From NCBI GenBank assembly GCA_937915915.1, contig CALGGN010000272.1, positions 1 through 16,079 of the forward strand: DNA of 16,079 nucleotides, in the 5' to 3' direction. This DNA is from an uncultured Selenomonas sp. (lineage in GTDB: Bacteria > Bacillota > Negativicutes > Selenomonadales > Selenomonadaceae). Numbering within the stretch: the stretch's first letter is position 1; every line of letters begins with the position of its first letter. The translations under genes and the position numbers were made by a program. The notes below the pieces were generated by a model, which saw only the letters and a program-made list of their open reading frames with translations, ran no database searches and was not told the origin of the DNA. Below are positions 1 through 7,389 of this stretch, piece by piece.

Positions 1-1
1 A

Positions 2-808
2 GGGCGCACCGAAGGGGGTGTTGACATGAGCAAGACCCATTCGGCCAGCTTGGTGGAGCGAGCCATTGCTTACCTCGCGACGCAGCACGCCCTGCTCGTC
101 ATTGACATGGACAATTTCAAGCAGGTCAATGACAAGCTGGGGCATCTGATCGGCGATGCGGTTATTTTGGATGTAGCGCTGAATCTCAAGCAAGTGTTTC
201 GGCCGACGGATGTCTTGGGGCATATCGGCGGCGATGAGTTCATGGTATTGATGAAGGACATCATAACGCTGGACATTGTGCAGGAAAAGTGCCGCCAGCT
301 GAGGAATCTCCTGCGAAAAAGCTATACCCAGGGCAGCGAGAAGGTGTCTGTGTCGGCCAGTATCGGCATTGCCCTCGCGCCCCTCCACGGCACTGACTAT
401 CAGACCCTGTTTTCCCATGCGGATGCCGCCTTGTATCAGGGCAAAAAGAAGGGCAAAGACAGTCAGGTCGTTTACGATTCATCCTTTAAGAGCCATCGGG
501 ACAGGGAAACGGGGGAGGAATCCACTGGCTCCCAAGACTATCAAAAACTCATTGCCAGCCCCCTTGGAATATATTTTCCACTTGGGGCAGATGTATTACG
601 AGCGGATGAAGAAGAGCAGCATTTGGGGATTTTAAAGAGTGTTTTCATACAACAGGAGGAGAGCATTTTATGCCACAGGAACAGACCATATCTTCCAAAA
701 CCATGTTTTCTTTTGAGGTCTTCCCGCCGAAGCGGGACATGCCGGTGGATCGGATTTATCCGACGCTGGGCGAGCTGGCCGAGCTGGAGCCGGATTTCAT
801 CAGCGTGA
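2..808 (+). CDS. GGDEF-domain protein (diguanylate cyclase-like), 5'-partial and probably frameshifted
   Basis: GGDEF domains make cyclic di-GMP from two GTP. Counting from the first ATG (26), the sequence shows the metal-binding IDMDNFKQVND region at residues 26-36, an intact GGDEF at 68-72 and an RxxD inhibitory site (RPTD, 59-62) exactly five residues before it, so the domain looks catalytically complete. The frame is open back to base 2 with no stop, and the ATG at 26 falls where the domain should already have begun, so the gene is probably cut by the contig edge, although a GGGGG run sits 7 bases before that ATG. The open frame runs to 808, 139 bases into metF, and becomes Arg/Ser-rich, unlike the family. 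Dropping one C from CCCCC (560-564) gives a frame ending at 635, before the metF ribosome binding site. I infer an indel there, either real or a sequencing error. Any sensory domain upstream is not visible. Confidence 0.7.
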   Translation, partial: GRTEGGVDMSKTHSASLVERAIAYLATQHALLVIDMDNFKQVNDKLGHLIGDAVILDVALNLKQVFRPTDVLGHIGGDEFMVLMKDIITLDIVQEKCRQLRNLLRKSYTQGSEKVSVSASIGIALAPLHGTDYQTLFSHADAALYQGKKKGKDSQVVYDSSFKSHRDRETGEESTGSQDYQKLIASPLGIYFPLGADVLRADEEEQHLGILKSVFIQQEESILCHRNRPYLPKPCFLLRSSRRSGTCRWIGFIRRWASWPSWSRISSA

Positions 809-1539
809 CCTGCGGAGCGGGCGGCTCGTCGGTGGGCGGGAGTGTCCGCATGGTGGAAGTCGCGGCGGCGATTCAGGATAAGTATCACAGGCCGAGCGTT
901 GCGCACCTGCCCTGCATCTACTTTTCGCGGGACGGAATCATGGAGACGCTGGAGCAGATGCGGGCAAAGGGAATTGGCAAGCTGCTCGCGCTGCGCGGGG
1001 ACAGAGTCCCGGGCGTGGAGCCAGAGCAGGATTTCCGCCATGCGAAGGATCTGATCGCCTTTATCCGCGAGCGGACCGGGGATGAGTTCCAGATTTTCGC
1101 GGCTTGCTATCCGGAGGGGCATGTCGAGGCGCCGAGCTTGGATGCGGACATCCAGTTCCTGAAGCAGAAAGTGGAGGCGGGAGCAGACCATCTCATTTCG
1201 CAGCTCTTCTTTGATAACGAGTTCTTTTACAGGTTCCGTGAAAAGGCGCAAATGGCGGGAATCCAAGTTCCCATTGAGGCGGGAATCATGCCCGTGACCT
1301 CCAAGAGCCAGATCGAGCGCATGGTGACCATGTGCGGGGCGACGCTGCCGCGCAAGTTCCAGCGGATTCTGGCGAAATATGAATCTCGGCCTGAGGCCCT
1401 GCGGGATGCGGGGATCGCGCTCGCCATCGACCAGATCGTTGACCTCTTGGGGCATGGGGTGGACGGCATCCATCTCTATGTGATGAACAATCCCTACATT
1501 GCACGCAAGATCAGCGAGAGTGTCCGCAGCCTGCTGTAG
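670..1539 (+). CDS. metF: Methylenetetrahydrofolate reductase (MetF)
   Basis: Reduces 5,10-methylenetetrahydrofolate to the 5-methyl form using a flavin, supplying methyl groups for methionine synthesis or, in some anaerobes, running in the oxidative direction. The 289 residues match the usual bacterial length of 280-300. Visible signatures are SFEVFPPK near the start (the Glu at residue 16 corresponds to the catalytic acid), the SVTCGAGGS strand-loop around 45-53, LLALRGD at 105-111, GADHLISQLFFDN in the middle, PIEAGIMPVTS, and a C-terminal HLYVMNN segment resembling the family's F-H-x-Y-T-x-N. The start is fixed by AGGAGGA at 654-660, nine bases before ATG 670. No partner gene (metH or a corrinoid protein) is next to it. 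It appears to be a single-gene unit, bounded upstream by the GGDEF fragment and downstream by a hairpin terminator. Confidence 0.95.
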   Translation: MPQEQTISSKTMFSFEVFPPKRDMPVDRIYPTLGELAELEPDFISVTCGAGGSSVGGSVRMVEVAAAIQDKYHRPSVAHLPCIYFSRDGIMETLEQMRAKGIGKLLALRGDRVPGVEPEQDFRHAKDLIAFIRERTGDEFQIFAACYPEGHVEAPSLDADIQFLKQKVEAGADHLISQLFFDNEFFYRFREKAQMAGIQVPIEAGIMPVTSKSQIERMVTMCGATLPRKFQRILAKYESRPEALRDAGIALAIDQIVDLLGHGVDGIHLYVMNNPYIARKISESVRSLL

Positions 1540-1551
1540 CAGCACGATAAA

Positions 1552-1590
1552 AAGCCTTCCTTTTCATCAAGGGGAAGGCTTCATTTTCTT
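1552..1590 (+). terminator. Rho-independent terminator after metF
   Basis: The arms AAGCCTTCC (1552-1560) and GGAAGGCTT (1573-1581) pair perfectly over 9 bases, followed by a T-rich stretch. The hairpin starts 12 bases after the metF stop and separates metF from the levR promoter. Confidence 0.85.
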
Positions 1591-1598
1591 GCGGGGGC

Positions 1599-1647
1599 TT
1601 TTCTTTTTTTTGATACACTGGTATAATCTTCTTAATTAGCGTATCAA
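1599..1647 (+). promoter_or_regulatory. levR promoter with candidate operator inverted repeat
   Basis: An extended -10 (TG-G-TATAAT, hexamer 1622-1627) precedes the levR ribosome binding site. The -35 at 17 bases spacing is only a T-rich TTTTCT (1599-1604). TTTTGATACAC (1608-1618) occupies the spacer, and GTATCAA (1641-1647) repeats its core inverted and touches the Shine-Dalgarno sequence. The same 11-base word recurs beside the sigma-54 promoter of the downstream PTS operon. I infer a housekeeping promoter with an operator for an autoregulator, most simply LevR itself. Confidence 0.6.
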
Positions 1648-1661
1648 GGAGAGATGATACA

Positions 1662-4451
1662 GTGAAACGGATTGACCGTATTTATGGGTATATTCGGCAA
1701 AAATCACAAGGGTATACGAAGGCACAGCTCAAGGGGCATGTGGGCGTGACGGCCTCGGAGCTTGCGGAGGAACTGGACATCCTCAGAAACAATGTGTCGA
1801 TGGAGCTCAATGTGCTGCACCGGCAGGGACGCATCGTGAAGCTCATGGGGCGGCCGGTGTATTATTTTGACCGCGGCACGCTGGAAGACCTGCTTGGGGA
1901 GAGCCTGCCGGACGAAGTCTGTGAGTTCCGCTCCATGGAGGACTGCTTGCGGAGTACGGGCATGGAAGAGAGGAACCCTTTCGAGCGGCTGATCGGCGCG
2001 GAAGGGAGCCTTGCGAAGCAGGTGGAGCAGGCGAAGGCGGCCATCCTCTATCCCCCCGATGGACTGCACACGCTGATTGTGGGGCAGACGGGCGTCGGCA
2101 AGACGCTTTTTGCGCATATGATGTACGAGTACGGGAAGATGATGCACCGTTTCGCGGACGACGCGCCCTTTGTCACCTTCAACTGCGCGGATTACTACAA
2201 CAATCCCCAGCTCCTGATCTCGCATATCTTCGGCCATATCAAGGGCGCCTTCACGGGAGCGGAGCAGGCAAAGGCGGGACTGGTGGAGGCGGCGGACAAC
2301 GGGGTGCTGTTTCTGGATGAGATCCACCGTCTGCCGCCGGAAGGCCAGGAGATGATCTTCTACTTCATCGATACGGGAACCTTCAATCGTCTGGGGGAAA
2401 CTGCAAGGGAGCGCCGCGCGAAGGTGCTCATCATCGGAGCGACGACGGAGGATCCGAATTCCGCGCTGACCAAGACTTTTGTGCGCCGCATCCCGAACAT
2501 CATCACCATCAAGCCGCTGGCGGAGCGCTCGCTGGCGGAAAAACTCGATATCATAAAGCTGTTGTTTTCGGACGAGGCACGGCGCGTCAAGAAGCCTGTG
2601 CGCATCAGCGTGGAGGCCATCAAGGCGCTTCTCGGCAGCATCGGTGCGGGCAATGTGGGGCAGCTCAAATCGAATATCAAGCTGCTCTGTGCCCAGGCCT
2701 TTCTGAACGGTATCGACAGTCCGGATTCCATTGAGGTGGACTTCCGCATGTTGCCGTCGAATGTCAAGCATGGGCTGCTGACGCTTTCCGCGAACCGTCA
2801 GGCATTGGCGGAGCTTTCCCAGTATGTGACGGAAACGCTGGTCGTGACGCCGGCAGGAGAGAAGCGGCTGGAGGAGAGCGAGTCGGACCGTAAGTTCTTC
2901 AATCTCTACCGCGTGGTGGAGGACAAAGTAGAACTTTTGAAGGGCGAGGGCATCAGCGATGAGCTGATCAAGCAGATCGTCGCTACAGATGTAAACGTTT
3001 ACATAAAATCTCTCTACAATAAAAAGGATTCTGTCAACATGACGACGCGGGAGCGCCTGCTGAAGATCGTGGACGCGAATCTGGTGGATTTTTCGGAGCA
3101 GATTTCCCTCTTTGTGCAGAAGCGTTTGAACCGCAGCTATCGGGACCGTTTCCTCTATGCGTTCAGCCTGCATCTCTCCGCGTTCCTGAAACGCGTCAAG
3201 GCCAAGGAGGCTGCTCCGTACAATGAACTGGGCAGCGCCTTGCAGAATGATACCGTTTACTATCATGTGGCACAGGAAATCCAGCAGCGTATCGAGGAGC
3301 ATTATCACATCGTGGTGCCTGCCATCGAGGTGGAGTACATCGCGCTTTTGCTGGAGTCCTCGGAGGACGATGATCTGGAGGAGAAGGTCATCATCGTGGT
3401 CGCGACCCATGGGAAAAGCACGGCAAGCTCCATGGTGGAGGTGGCGCAGAAGCTTTTCAGCGCCACGGACACGAATCTGATTCCCGTGGATATGCCGCTG
3501 GACGTGAAGCCTCAGGAGGTCATGCAGCGCATGGAGGCCATGCTGCGGGGGCTGCCCTGTTCGCAGGGGGTGCTGATCCTTGCGGATATGGGCTCGCTCT
3601 GCAATATGGGGGCAATCCTCTCGGAGAAGCTGCACATCCGGATACGCACGATTGATATGGTGTCCACACCGTTGATTCTGGAGGCCATGCGGAAGGCGGA
3701 TCTTGCGGGCATGGATCTCGACACCATCTATGAGTCCCTGCGGAGCTTCCACGGGTACGAGACGGTGGATTTCGTGGAGCCGCAGGAAGGTGCTGCGATG
3801 GAAAAGGAAGCTGTCATCACGATCTGTTCGACCGGGCAGGGGGCAGCGCTCAAATTGAAAGCGCTGGTGGAAGAAATCCTGCACCATACGGGACGGGCCG
3901 TCGAGGTGATTCCCATCGGGCTCACGAAAATGGAGGAGCGCATTGCGGATATCCGGCAGAAATACCGCGTGATTGCAACGGTCGGCATGAAGAAGCCCAA
4001 GCAGGAGATACCCTTCATCCCGCTGGAGCAGCTCATCGACGGGAATGGCGAAAAGCTGCTGACGGAGTTGGTCTACAATCATGAGCTCAATCTGGTGCCC
4101 AAGGAAAAAAATAATATGGTGGTGCAGACGCTCTGCGAGGAGTCCCTGCGCAAATTCCTGACCTATCTGAACCCGTCGAAGGTGCTCAGTGTATTGCTGG
4201 AATTCGACAGTATATTGGAGAAAACATTGGGGCAGACCTTCTCGAACCCCATTCGGGTGCGGTTGATTGTCCACTGCGGATGCGCGCTGGAGCGTGTTGT
4301 CACGCGCACCCAGTTGGTCTACAAGGGGGATCGCTCGCAGATTGATACACAAAAACTTTATGCCATCAAAAAGGCCGCGAGTGTATTTGAGACATCGCTG
4401 AAGCTTAGATTTGACGAGGATGAATTCTGTTTCATGGCGAACATGATATGA
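1662..4451 (+). CDS. levR: LevR-type sigma-54-dependent PTS operon activator
   Basis: Transcription activator that remodels sigma-54 RNA polymerase and is controlled by PTS phosphorylation. Domains in order over 929 residues: N-terminal winged helix (about 1-70); AAA+ domain (about 100-340) with Walker A GQTGVGKT (141-148), an intact GAFTGA sigma-54 contact loop (195-200) and Walker B LFLDE (216-220); PRD1 (about 415-565, His504 in FSLHLS); an EIIA-Man-like domain (about 574-705, His583 in ATHGK); an EIIB-Gat-like domain (about 716-800, Cys722 in TICSTG); and PRD2 (about 805-925, His871 in LIVHCG). This is the Bacillus LevR architecture, and all candidate phosphorylation residues are present. 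The start is GTG at 1662, nine bases after AAGGAGA (1646-1652). It lies just upstream of a sigma-54 promoter and a four-gene mannose-family PTS, its obvious target. In this family, phosphorylation by EIIB inhibits and HPr phosphorylation of a PRD activates. Applying that here is inference. Confidence 0.95.
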   Translation: MKRIDRIYGYIRQKSQGYTKAQLKGHVGVTASELAEELDILRNNVSMELNVLHRQGRIVKLMGRPVYYFDRGTLEDLLGESLPDEVCEFRSMEDCLRSTGMEERNPFERLIGAEGSLAKQVEQAKAAILYPPDGLHTLIVGQTGVGKTLFAHMMYEYGKMMHRFADDAPFVTFNCADYYNNPQLLISHIFGHIKGAFTGAEQAKAGLVEAADNGVLFLDEIHRLPPEGQEMIFYFIDTGTFNRLGETARERRAKVLIIGATTEDPNSALTKTFVRRIPNIITIKPLAERSLAEKLDIIKLLFSDEARRVKKPVRISVEAIKALLGSIGAGNVGQLKSNIKLLCAQAFLNGIDSPDSIEVDFRMLPSNVKHGLLTLSANRQALAELSQYVTETLVVTPAGEKRLEESESDRKFFNLYRVVEDKVELLKGEGISDELIKQIVATDVNVYIKSLYNKKDSVNMTTRERLLKIVDANLVDFSEQISLFVQKRLNRSYRDRFLYAFSLHLSAFLKRVKAKEAAPYNELGSALQNDTVYYHVAQEIQQRIEEHYHIVVPAIEVEYIALLLESSEDDDLEEKVIIVVATHGKSTASSMVEVAQKLFSATDTNLIPVDMPLDVKPQEVMQRMEAMLRGLPCSQGVLILADMGSLCNMGAILSEKLHIRIRTIDMVSTPLILEAMRKADLAGMDLDTIYESLRSFHGYETVDFVEPQEGAAMEKEAVITICSTGQGAALKLKALVEEILHHTGRAVEVIPIGLTKMEERIADIRQKYRVIATVGMKKPKQEIPFIPLEQLIDGNGEKLLTELVYNHELNLVPKEKNNMVVQTLCEESLRKFLTYLNPSKVLSVLLEFDSILEKTLGQTFSNPIRVRLIVHCGCALERVVTRTQLVYKGDRSQIDTQKLYAIKKAASVFETSLKLRFDEDEFCFMANMI
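2989..3004. promoter_or_regulatory. Perfect 16-base cre-like palindrome inside levR
   Basis: ATGTAAACGTTTACAT is an exact palindrome and fits the catabolite-responsive element consensus WTGNNARCGNWWWCAW at every position. It lies in the levR coding region at the start of PRD1, in an A+T-rich patch within otherwise G+C-rich DNA. In Bacillus, cre sites inside genes can block elongation through CcpA. Whether this organism has CcpA cannot be seen here. Confidence 0.5.
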
Positions 4452-4459
4452 GAGTTTTG

Positions 4460-4500
4460 ATACACCGGATGAAAGATTTTTCATCCGGTGTATTTGTTTT
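4460..4500 (+). terminator. Terminator after levR
   Basis: The arms ATACACCGGATGAA (4460-4473) and TTCATCCGGTGTAT (4480-4493) form a perfect 14-bp stem, extendable by one A-T pair to leave a 4-base loop. TTGTTTT follows. It lies 8 bases after the levR stop and insulates the regulator from the sigma-54 operon. Its left edge overlaps a TTTTGATACAC word (4455-4465). Confidence 0.9.
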
Positions 4501-4552
4501 GTCGGCAATTCGAGCAAAAAATTCAGTTTATGAATATTAAAAATGCATTAAA

Positions 4553-4648
4553 GTGTATCAAAAACAACACCACCGTATTATTTTCTTGAAAAAAACATGA
4601 AAAGATACGGAACGATGGGCGAAAGGTATGTCTTTTGTTTTAATACAC
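4553..4648. promoter_or_regulatory. Candidate LevR enhancer region with TTTTGATACAC-like boxes
   Basis: GTGTATCAAAA (4553-4563) is the exact reverse complement of the TTTTGATACAC words at 1608-1618 and 4455-4465. TTTTAATACAC (4638-4648) differs by one base. The first box lies about 117 bases before the predicted start at 4680, the usual distance for sigma-54 enhancers. The stretch is strongly A+T-rich and has no ORF. Assignment to LevR is inferred from position and recurrence. Confidence 0.5.
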
Positions 4649-4653
4649 AAAGT

Positions 4654-4669
4654 TGGCACGCAACTTGCA
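4654..4669 (+). promoter_or_regulatory. Sigma-54 (-24/-12) promoter of the PTS operon
   Basis: TGGCAC (4654-4659), five bases, then TTGCA (4665-4669), with GG and GC exactly ten bases apart, matches the core sigma-54 consensus at every conserved position. The predicted transcript start is near 4680, about 40 bases before the EIIA start. An adjacent activator carrying the GAFTGA loop makes this assignment firm. Confidence 0.93.
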
Positions 4670-4720
4670 TATTAGTAGGGTGCAGGGAATACCTGAACGA
4701 ATAGCAAAGGGGGAAAAGAA

Positions 4721-5152
4721 ATGTTCGGTATTATCGTTGGAACTCATGGTATCTTCGCGACGGAGCTGGTCAAGTCCTGCGAAATGATCATGGGCGAGCA
4801 GAAGAACGTCAAGGCGGTCACCTTGATTCCGGGCGAGGGTCCGGATGATGTCGTCAAGAAGTACGAGGCGGCAATCCAGGAACTTGACTGCGAAGACGGC
4901 GTGCTCTTCCTGAATGATCTGTTCGGGGGCAGCCCGTACAATGCTTCGACGCGGCTGGTCATCAACAATGAGAAGTACGGTGTCGTGACGGGCGTAAGCC
5001 TGCCGATGCTCATTGCGATGGCCGGTGAGCAGCTCGCCTATGGCGGCGCGGACATCAAAGAGCTCATGGAGAAGGCTGTTGCCGCAGGCAAGGATGGCAT
5101 TCAGACGTTCCATGCAAGCGCAATTGTCGATGACGAGGAGGAGGAATTGTAA
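4721..5152 (+). CDS. PTS mannose/fructose/sorbose-family EIIA
   Basis: Cytoplasmic phosphocarrier that takes phosphate from phospho-HPr on a histidine and passes it to EIIB. The 143 residues show the family pattern: N-terminal FGIIVGTHGIFA with the phosphorylated His at residue 9, the VLFLNDLFGGSPYN segment at about 61-74, and SLPMLIAM near 93-100. The acidic C-terminal tail (DDEEEEL) is where a linker to EIIB starts in fused EIIAB proteins, but here the two are separate genes, as in the Bacillus lev operon (LevD/LevE). An AAGGGGG ribosome binding site precedes the ATG. It is the first gene after the sigma-54 promoter. Its stop overlaps the EIIB start (TAATG), implying translational coupling. 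The family is clear, but the exact sugar cannot be read from sequence. Confidence 0.95.
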   Translation: MFGIIVGTHGIFATELVKSCEMIMGEQKNVKAVTLIPGEGPDDVVKKYEAAIQELDCEDGVLFLNDLFGGSPYNASTRLVINNEKYGVVTGVSLPMLIAMAGEQLAYGGADIKELMEKAVAAGKDGIQTFHASAIVDDEEEEL

Positions 5153-5628
5153 TGAAAATCGTATTGGCAAGAATCGATGACCGTCTGATCCACGGACAGG
5201 TCGCAACGGTGTGGTCCAAGGTGACGGGCTGCCAGCGCATCATCGTATGCGATGATGATGTGGCGCAGGACAAGATCCGTTCCACGCTCCTGAAGCAGGT
5301 CGCTCCGGCAGGCATCAAGTCCCATGTGGTGGATCTTGAGAAGGCTGTGCGCGTCTATGAGAACCCGAAGTATGCGGATGACAAGTGCCTCCTGCTCTTC
5401 ACGAATCCGACCAGCGTTCTCTATATGGTGGAGCATGGCGTGCCCATCACGAGCGTCAACATCGGCGGCATGAGCTTCAAGGAAGGCAAGCACCAGATCA
5501 CGGGCGCTGTTTCCGTGGATGACAAGGATATCGAAGCATTCAAGAAGCTCAACGAGAAGGGCATTGAGCTCGAGATCCGCAAGGTCGATACGGATGCCAA
5601 GGTTATGCTGATGGATGTGCTGAAGTAA
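5152..5628 (+). CDS. PTS mannose/fructose/sorbose-family EIIB
   Basis: Transfers phosphate from EIIA to the incoming sugar at the EIIC/EIID channel. The 158-residue length is normal for a stand-alone EIIB. The hallmark ARIDDRLIHGQV (6-17) places the phosphorylated His at residue 14, and the VNIGGMSF segment near the middle is also typical. The start ATG overlaps the EIIA stop by one base, and GGAGGAGG-like sequence inside the EIIA end serves as ribosome binding site. In LevR systems EIIB also phosphorylates and restrains the regulator when sugar is absent, so this protein is probably the sensing link back to LevR. The gene is followed by a 79-base gap with a hairpin before EIIC. Confidence 0.95.
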   Translation: MKIVLARIDDRLIHGQVATVWSKVTGCQRIIVCDDDVAQDKIRSTLLKQVAPAGIKSHVVDLEKAVRVYENPKYADDKCLLLFTNPTSVLYMVEHGVPITSVNIGGMSFKEGKHQITGAVSVDDKDIEAFKKLNEKGIELEIRKVDTDAKVMLMDVLK

Positions 5629-5645
5629 GCCGTCCGTTGACATAT

Positions 5646-5678
5646 GGGAGGAGTTCTTACTCCTCCCGCAGGGATTTT
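5646..5678 (+). terminator. Intercistronic hairpin between EIIB and EIIC (attenuator or RNA stabiliser)
   Basis: GGGAGGAG (5646-5653) and CTCCTCCC (5660-5667) form a perfect 8-bp G+C-rich stem with a 6-base loop, followed six bases later by TTTTT (5674-5678). The T run is short and displaced, so this is more likely a partial terminator or a 3'-end-protecting structure than a full stop. It separates the cytoplasmic from the membrane components of one operon. Confidence 0.55.
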
Positions 5679-5707
5679 TCTATATATCTTAAATGGAGGG
5701 AAACATA

Positions 5708-6508
5708 ATGGGAACAATGCAAGTTTTACTTATCTTCATTTTCGCCACGATCGCTGGCATGGGCTCCTGCTTGGATGAGTTCCAGACACATCGTCCGCTC
5801 ATCGCTTGCACAATGACAGGACTTATTCTGGGGGATATGACGACGGGCATCATCATCGGCGGTACACTGGAAATGATGGCTTTGGGCTGGATGAACATCG
5901 GCGCGGCGATTGCGCCGGATGCGGCTTTGGCTTCGGTCATTTCCACGATTCTGGTTGTTGCGGGTCATCAGGATGTGGCGACAGGTATCGCTATCGCCAT
6001 GCCGCTGGCAGCAGCAGGCCAGGTTCTCGCCATCATCTGTAAGACGATCTCCGTGGTATTCCAGCATAAGGCTGACAGCTATGCGGAAGAGGGCAATCTC
6101 TTCGGCATCGATCTCTGCAACTATGGCGCGCTGATCCTGCAGGGTCTCCGTGTCGGCATCCCGGCCGTTCTCGTGGCTATGTCCGTAGGAACCGGCGTCG
6201 TGGAGGATATGCTCAATGCGATTCCTCCGGTCATCACCGGCGGTCTTCAGGTTGCGGGCGGCTTCATCGTTGTCGTAGGTTATGCAATGGTCATCAACAT
6301 GATGGGCGCAAGCTATCTCATGCCGTTCTTCTTCTTTGGTTTCGTCGTTGCGGCTTTCACGAACTTCAACCTTGTGGCGTTGGGCGTGATCGGGCTTGTA
6401 GCGGCAATTATCTACATCCAGCTCAATCCGAAGTATCAGGCGGTTGCGGCAGCTCCGGCAGCAGCGAGCGGCGGTTCGGACAGCGGGTTGGACGATGAAC
6501 TGGACTGA
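5708..6508 (+). CDS. manY: PTS mannose-family EIIC membrane component
   Basis: Integral membrane subunit that, with EIID, forms the sugar channel. From ATG 5708 it is 266 residues, the standard ManY length. An in-frame ATG at 5693 exists, but the ribosome binding site GGAGGG (5695-5700) lies inside that extension, so 5708 is preferred. Visible features are the conserved CLDEFQTHRPLIACTMTGLILGD segment, broken here as CLDEFQ then THRPLI, an early loop (about residues 20-45), the GTLEMMALGWMNIGAAIAPD motif that follows, and several hydrophobic stretches through about residue 240. The C-terminus is an Ala/Gly/Ser-rich, acidic tail ending in DDELD. It precedes EIID by 24 bases. Confidence 0.95.
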   Translation: MGTMQVLLIFIFATIAGMGSCLDEFQTHRPLIACTMTGLILGDMTTGIIIGGTLEMMALGWMNIGAAIAPDAALASVISTILVVAGHQDVATGIAIAMPLAAAGQVLAIICKTISVVFQHKADSYAEEGNLFGIDLCNYGALILQGLRVGIPAVLVAMSVGTGVVEDMLNAIPPVITGGLQVAGGFIVVVGYAMVINMMGASYLMPFFFFGFVVAAFTNFNLVALGVIGLVAAIIYIQLNPKYQAVAAAPAAASGGSDSGLDDELD

Positions 6509-6532
6509 TCGAACCTAGAGGAGGATACGAAA

Positions 6533-7354
6533 ATGGAAAAAAAGATTACTGCAAATGATTTTTTCTGGACATTTATCCGTTCGAACTTCCTGCAGGCATC
6601 CTGGAACATGGAGCGTATGCAGGGCTTGGGCTACTGCTTCGGCATGGTTCCGATCCTTCGTCGTCTCTATGAGGGCGAGGAGCTCAAGCAGGCCATCAAG
6701 CGCCACTTGGAGTTCTACAACACGCAGCCGTTCGTTACGGCTCCGATCATCGGCATCACGGCAGCGCTGGAGGAAAAGAAGGCCAATGGCGCGGATGTTC
6801 CGGATGGTGTCATCAACGGTATCAAAGTCGGTATGATGGGTCCTTTGGCGGGTGTCGGCGACCCGATCTTCTGGGGTACGCTTCGCCCGATCACAGCAGC
6901 TCTCGGCGCTTCCTTCGCCATGACGGGCAGCCTCATCGGTCCGCTGATCTTCTTCGTGCTCTTTAACGCTGTTCGTCTTGCCGTTCGGTGGTACGGCATC
7001 AGCTACGGCTATTCCAAAGGTACGGATGTGGTGCAGGATGTGGCCGGCAACAAGCTGCAGAAGCTCACGGAGGGCGCTTCCATCCTTGGTCTGTTCGTCA
7101 TGGGCGCACTGGTCAACAAGTGGACACATGTGAACATCCCTGTCGTTGTGTCGGAAATCGATAACGCAGCAGGCGAGCATGTGGTCACCACGGTGCAGGG
7201 CATTTTGGATCAGCTCATGCCCGGTCTGGTTCCGCTGCTCATGACCTTTGCCTGCATGGCACTCCTCAAGAGGAAGGTCAACGCGATCTGGATCATCTTC
7301 GGGCTCTTTGCCATCGGCATCGTTGGCTATGCCCTCGGTATCCTGAGCGTGTAA
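6533..7354 (+). CDS. manZ: PTS mannose-family EIID membrane component
   Basis: Second membrane subunit of the mannose-family permease, found only in this PTS family. The 273 residues begin with the typical ITANDFFWTFIRSNFLQ stretch and the MQGLGYCFGMVPILRRLY segment. They continue with the cytoplasmic region carrying HLEFYNTQPF (about 59-68), a Gly-rich MMGPLAGVGDP motif (about 101-111), and hydrophobic segments clustered at about 125-150, 185-200, 225-245 and 250-272. AGGAGG at 6519-6524 sets the start. It is the last gene of the sigma-54 transcript and is followed by a strong terminator. In some bacteria the EIIC/EIID pair is also a phage or bacteriocin receptor. Nothing here tests that. 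Confidence 0.95.
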   Translation: MEKKITANDFFWTFIRSNFLQASWNMERMQGLGYCFGMVPILRRLYEGEELKQAIKRHLEFYNTQPFVTAPIIGITAALEEKKANGADVPDGVINGIKVGMMGPLAGVGDPIFWGTLRPITAALGASFAMTGSLIGPLIFFVLFNAVRLAVRWYGISYGYSKGTDVVQDVAGNKLQKLTEGASILGLFVMGALVNKWTHVNIPVVVSEIDNAAGEHVVTTVQGILDQLMPGLVPLLMTFACMALLKRKVNAIWIIFGLFAIGIVGYALGILSV

Positions 7355-7389
7355 TCCGGCGATAAAGTTGTGAGATAAAGCAAGAAAAG

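Noticed and set aside
541..1545. 334-residue minus-strand frame across metF
   Set aside because: Shadow of metF, with no family resemblance, and it crosses the ribosome binding site and stop region of real genes.
4455..4465. TTTTGATACAC word at the levR terminator as a functional operator
   Set aside because: It overlaps the terminator stem, whose ATACAC/GTGTAT ends produce part of the match. It may be coincidental, so it is counted only as a recurrence.
1704..4517. A 937-residue open frame antisense to levR
   Set aside because: It mirrors levR almost end to end, is His/Arg/Leu/Gln-rich with no recognisable domain, and levR has complete motifs. It is a codon-structure shadow in G+C-rich DNA.
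5693..5707. Upstream ATG of the EIIC gene at 5693
   Set aside because: The GGAGGG ribosome binding site lies within this extension, and family homology and length begin at 5708.
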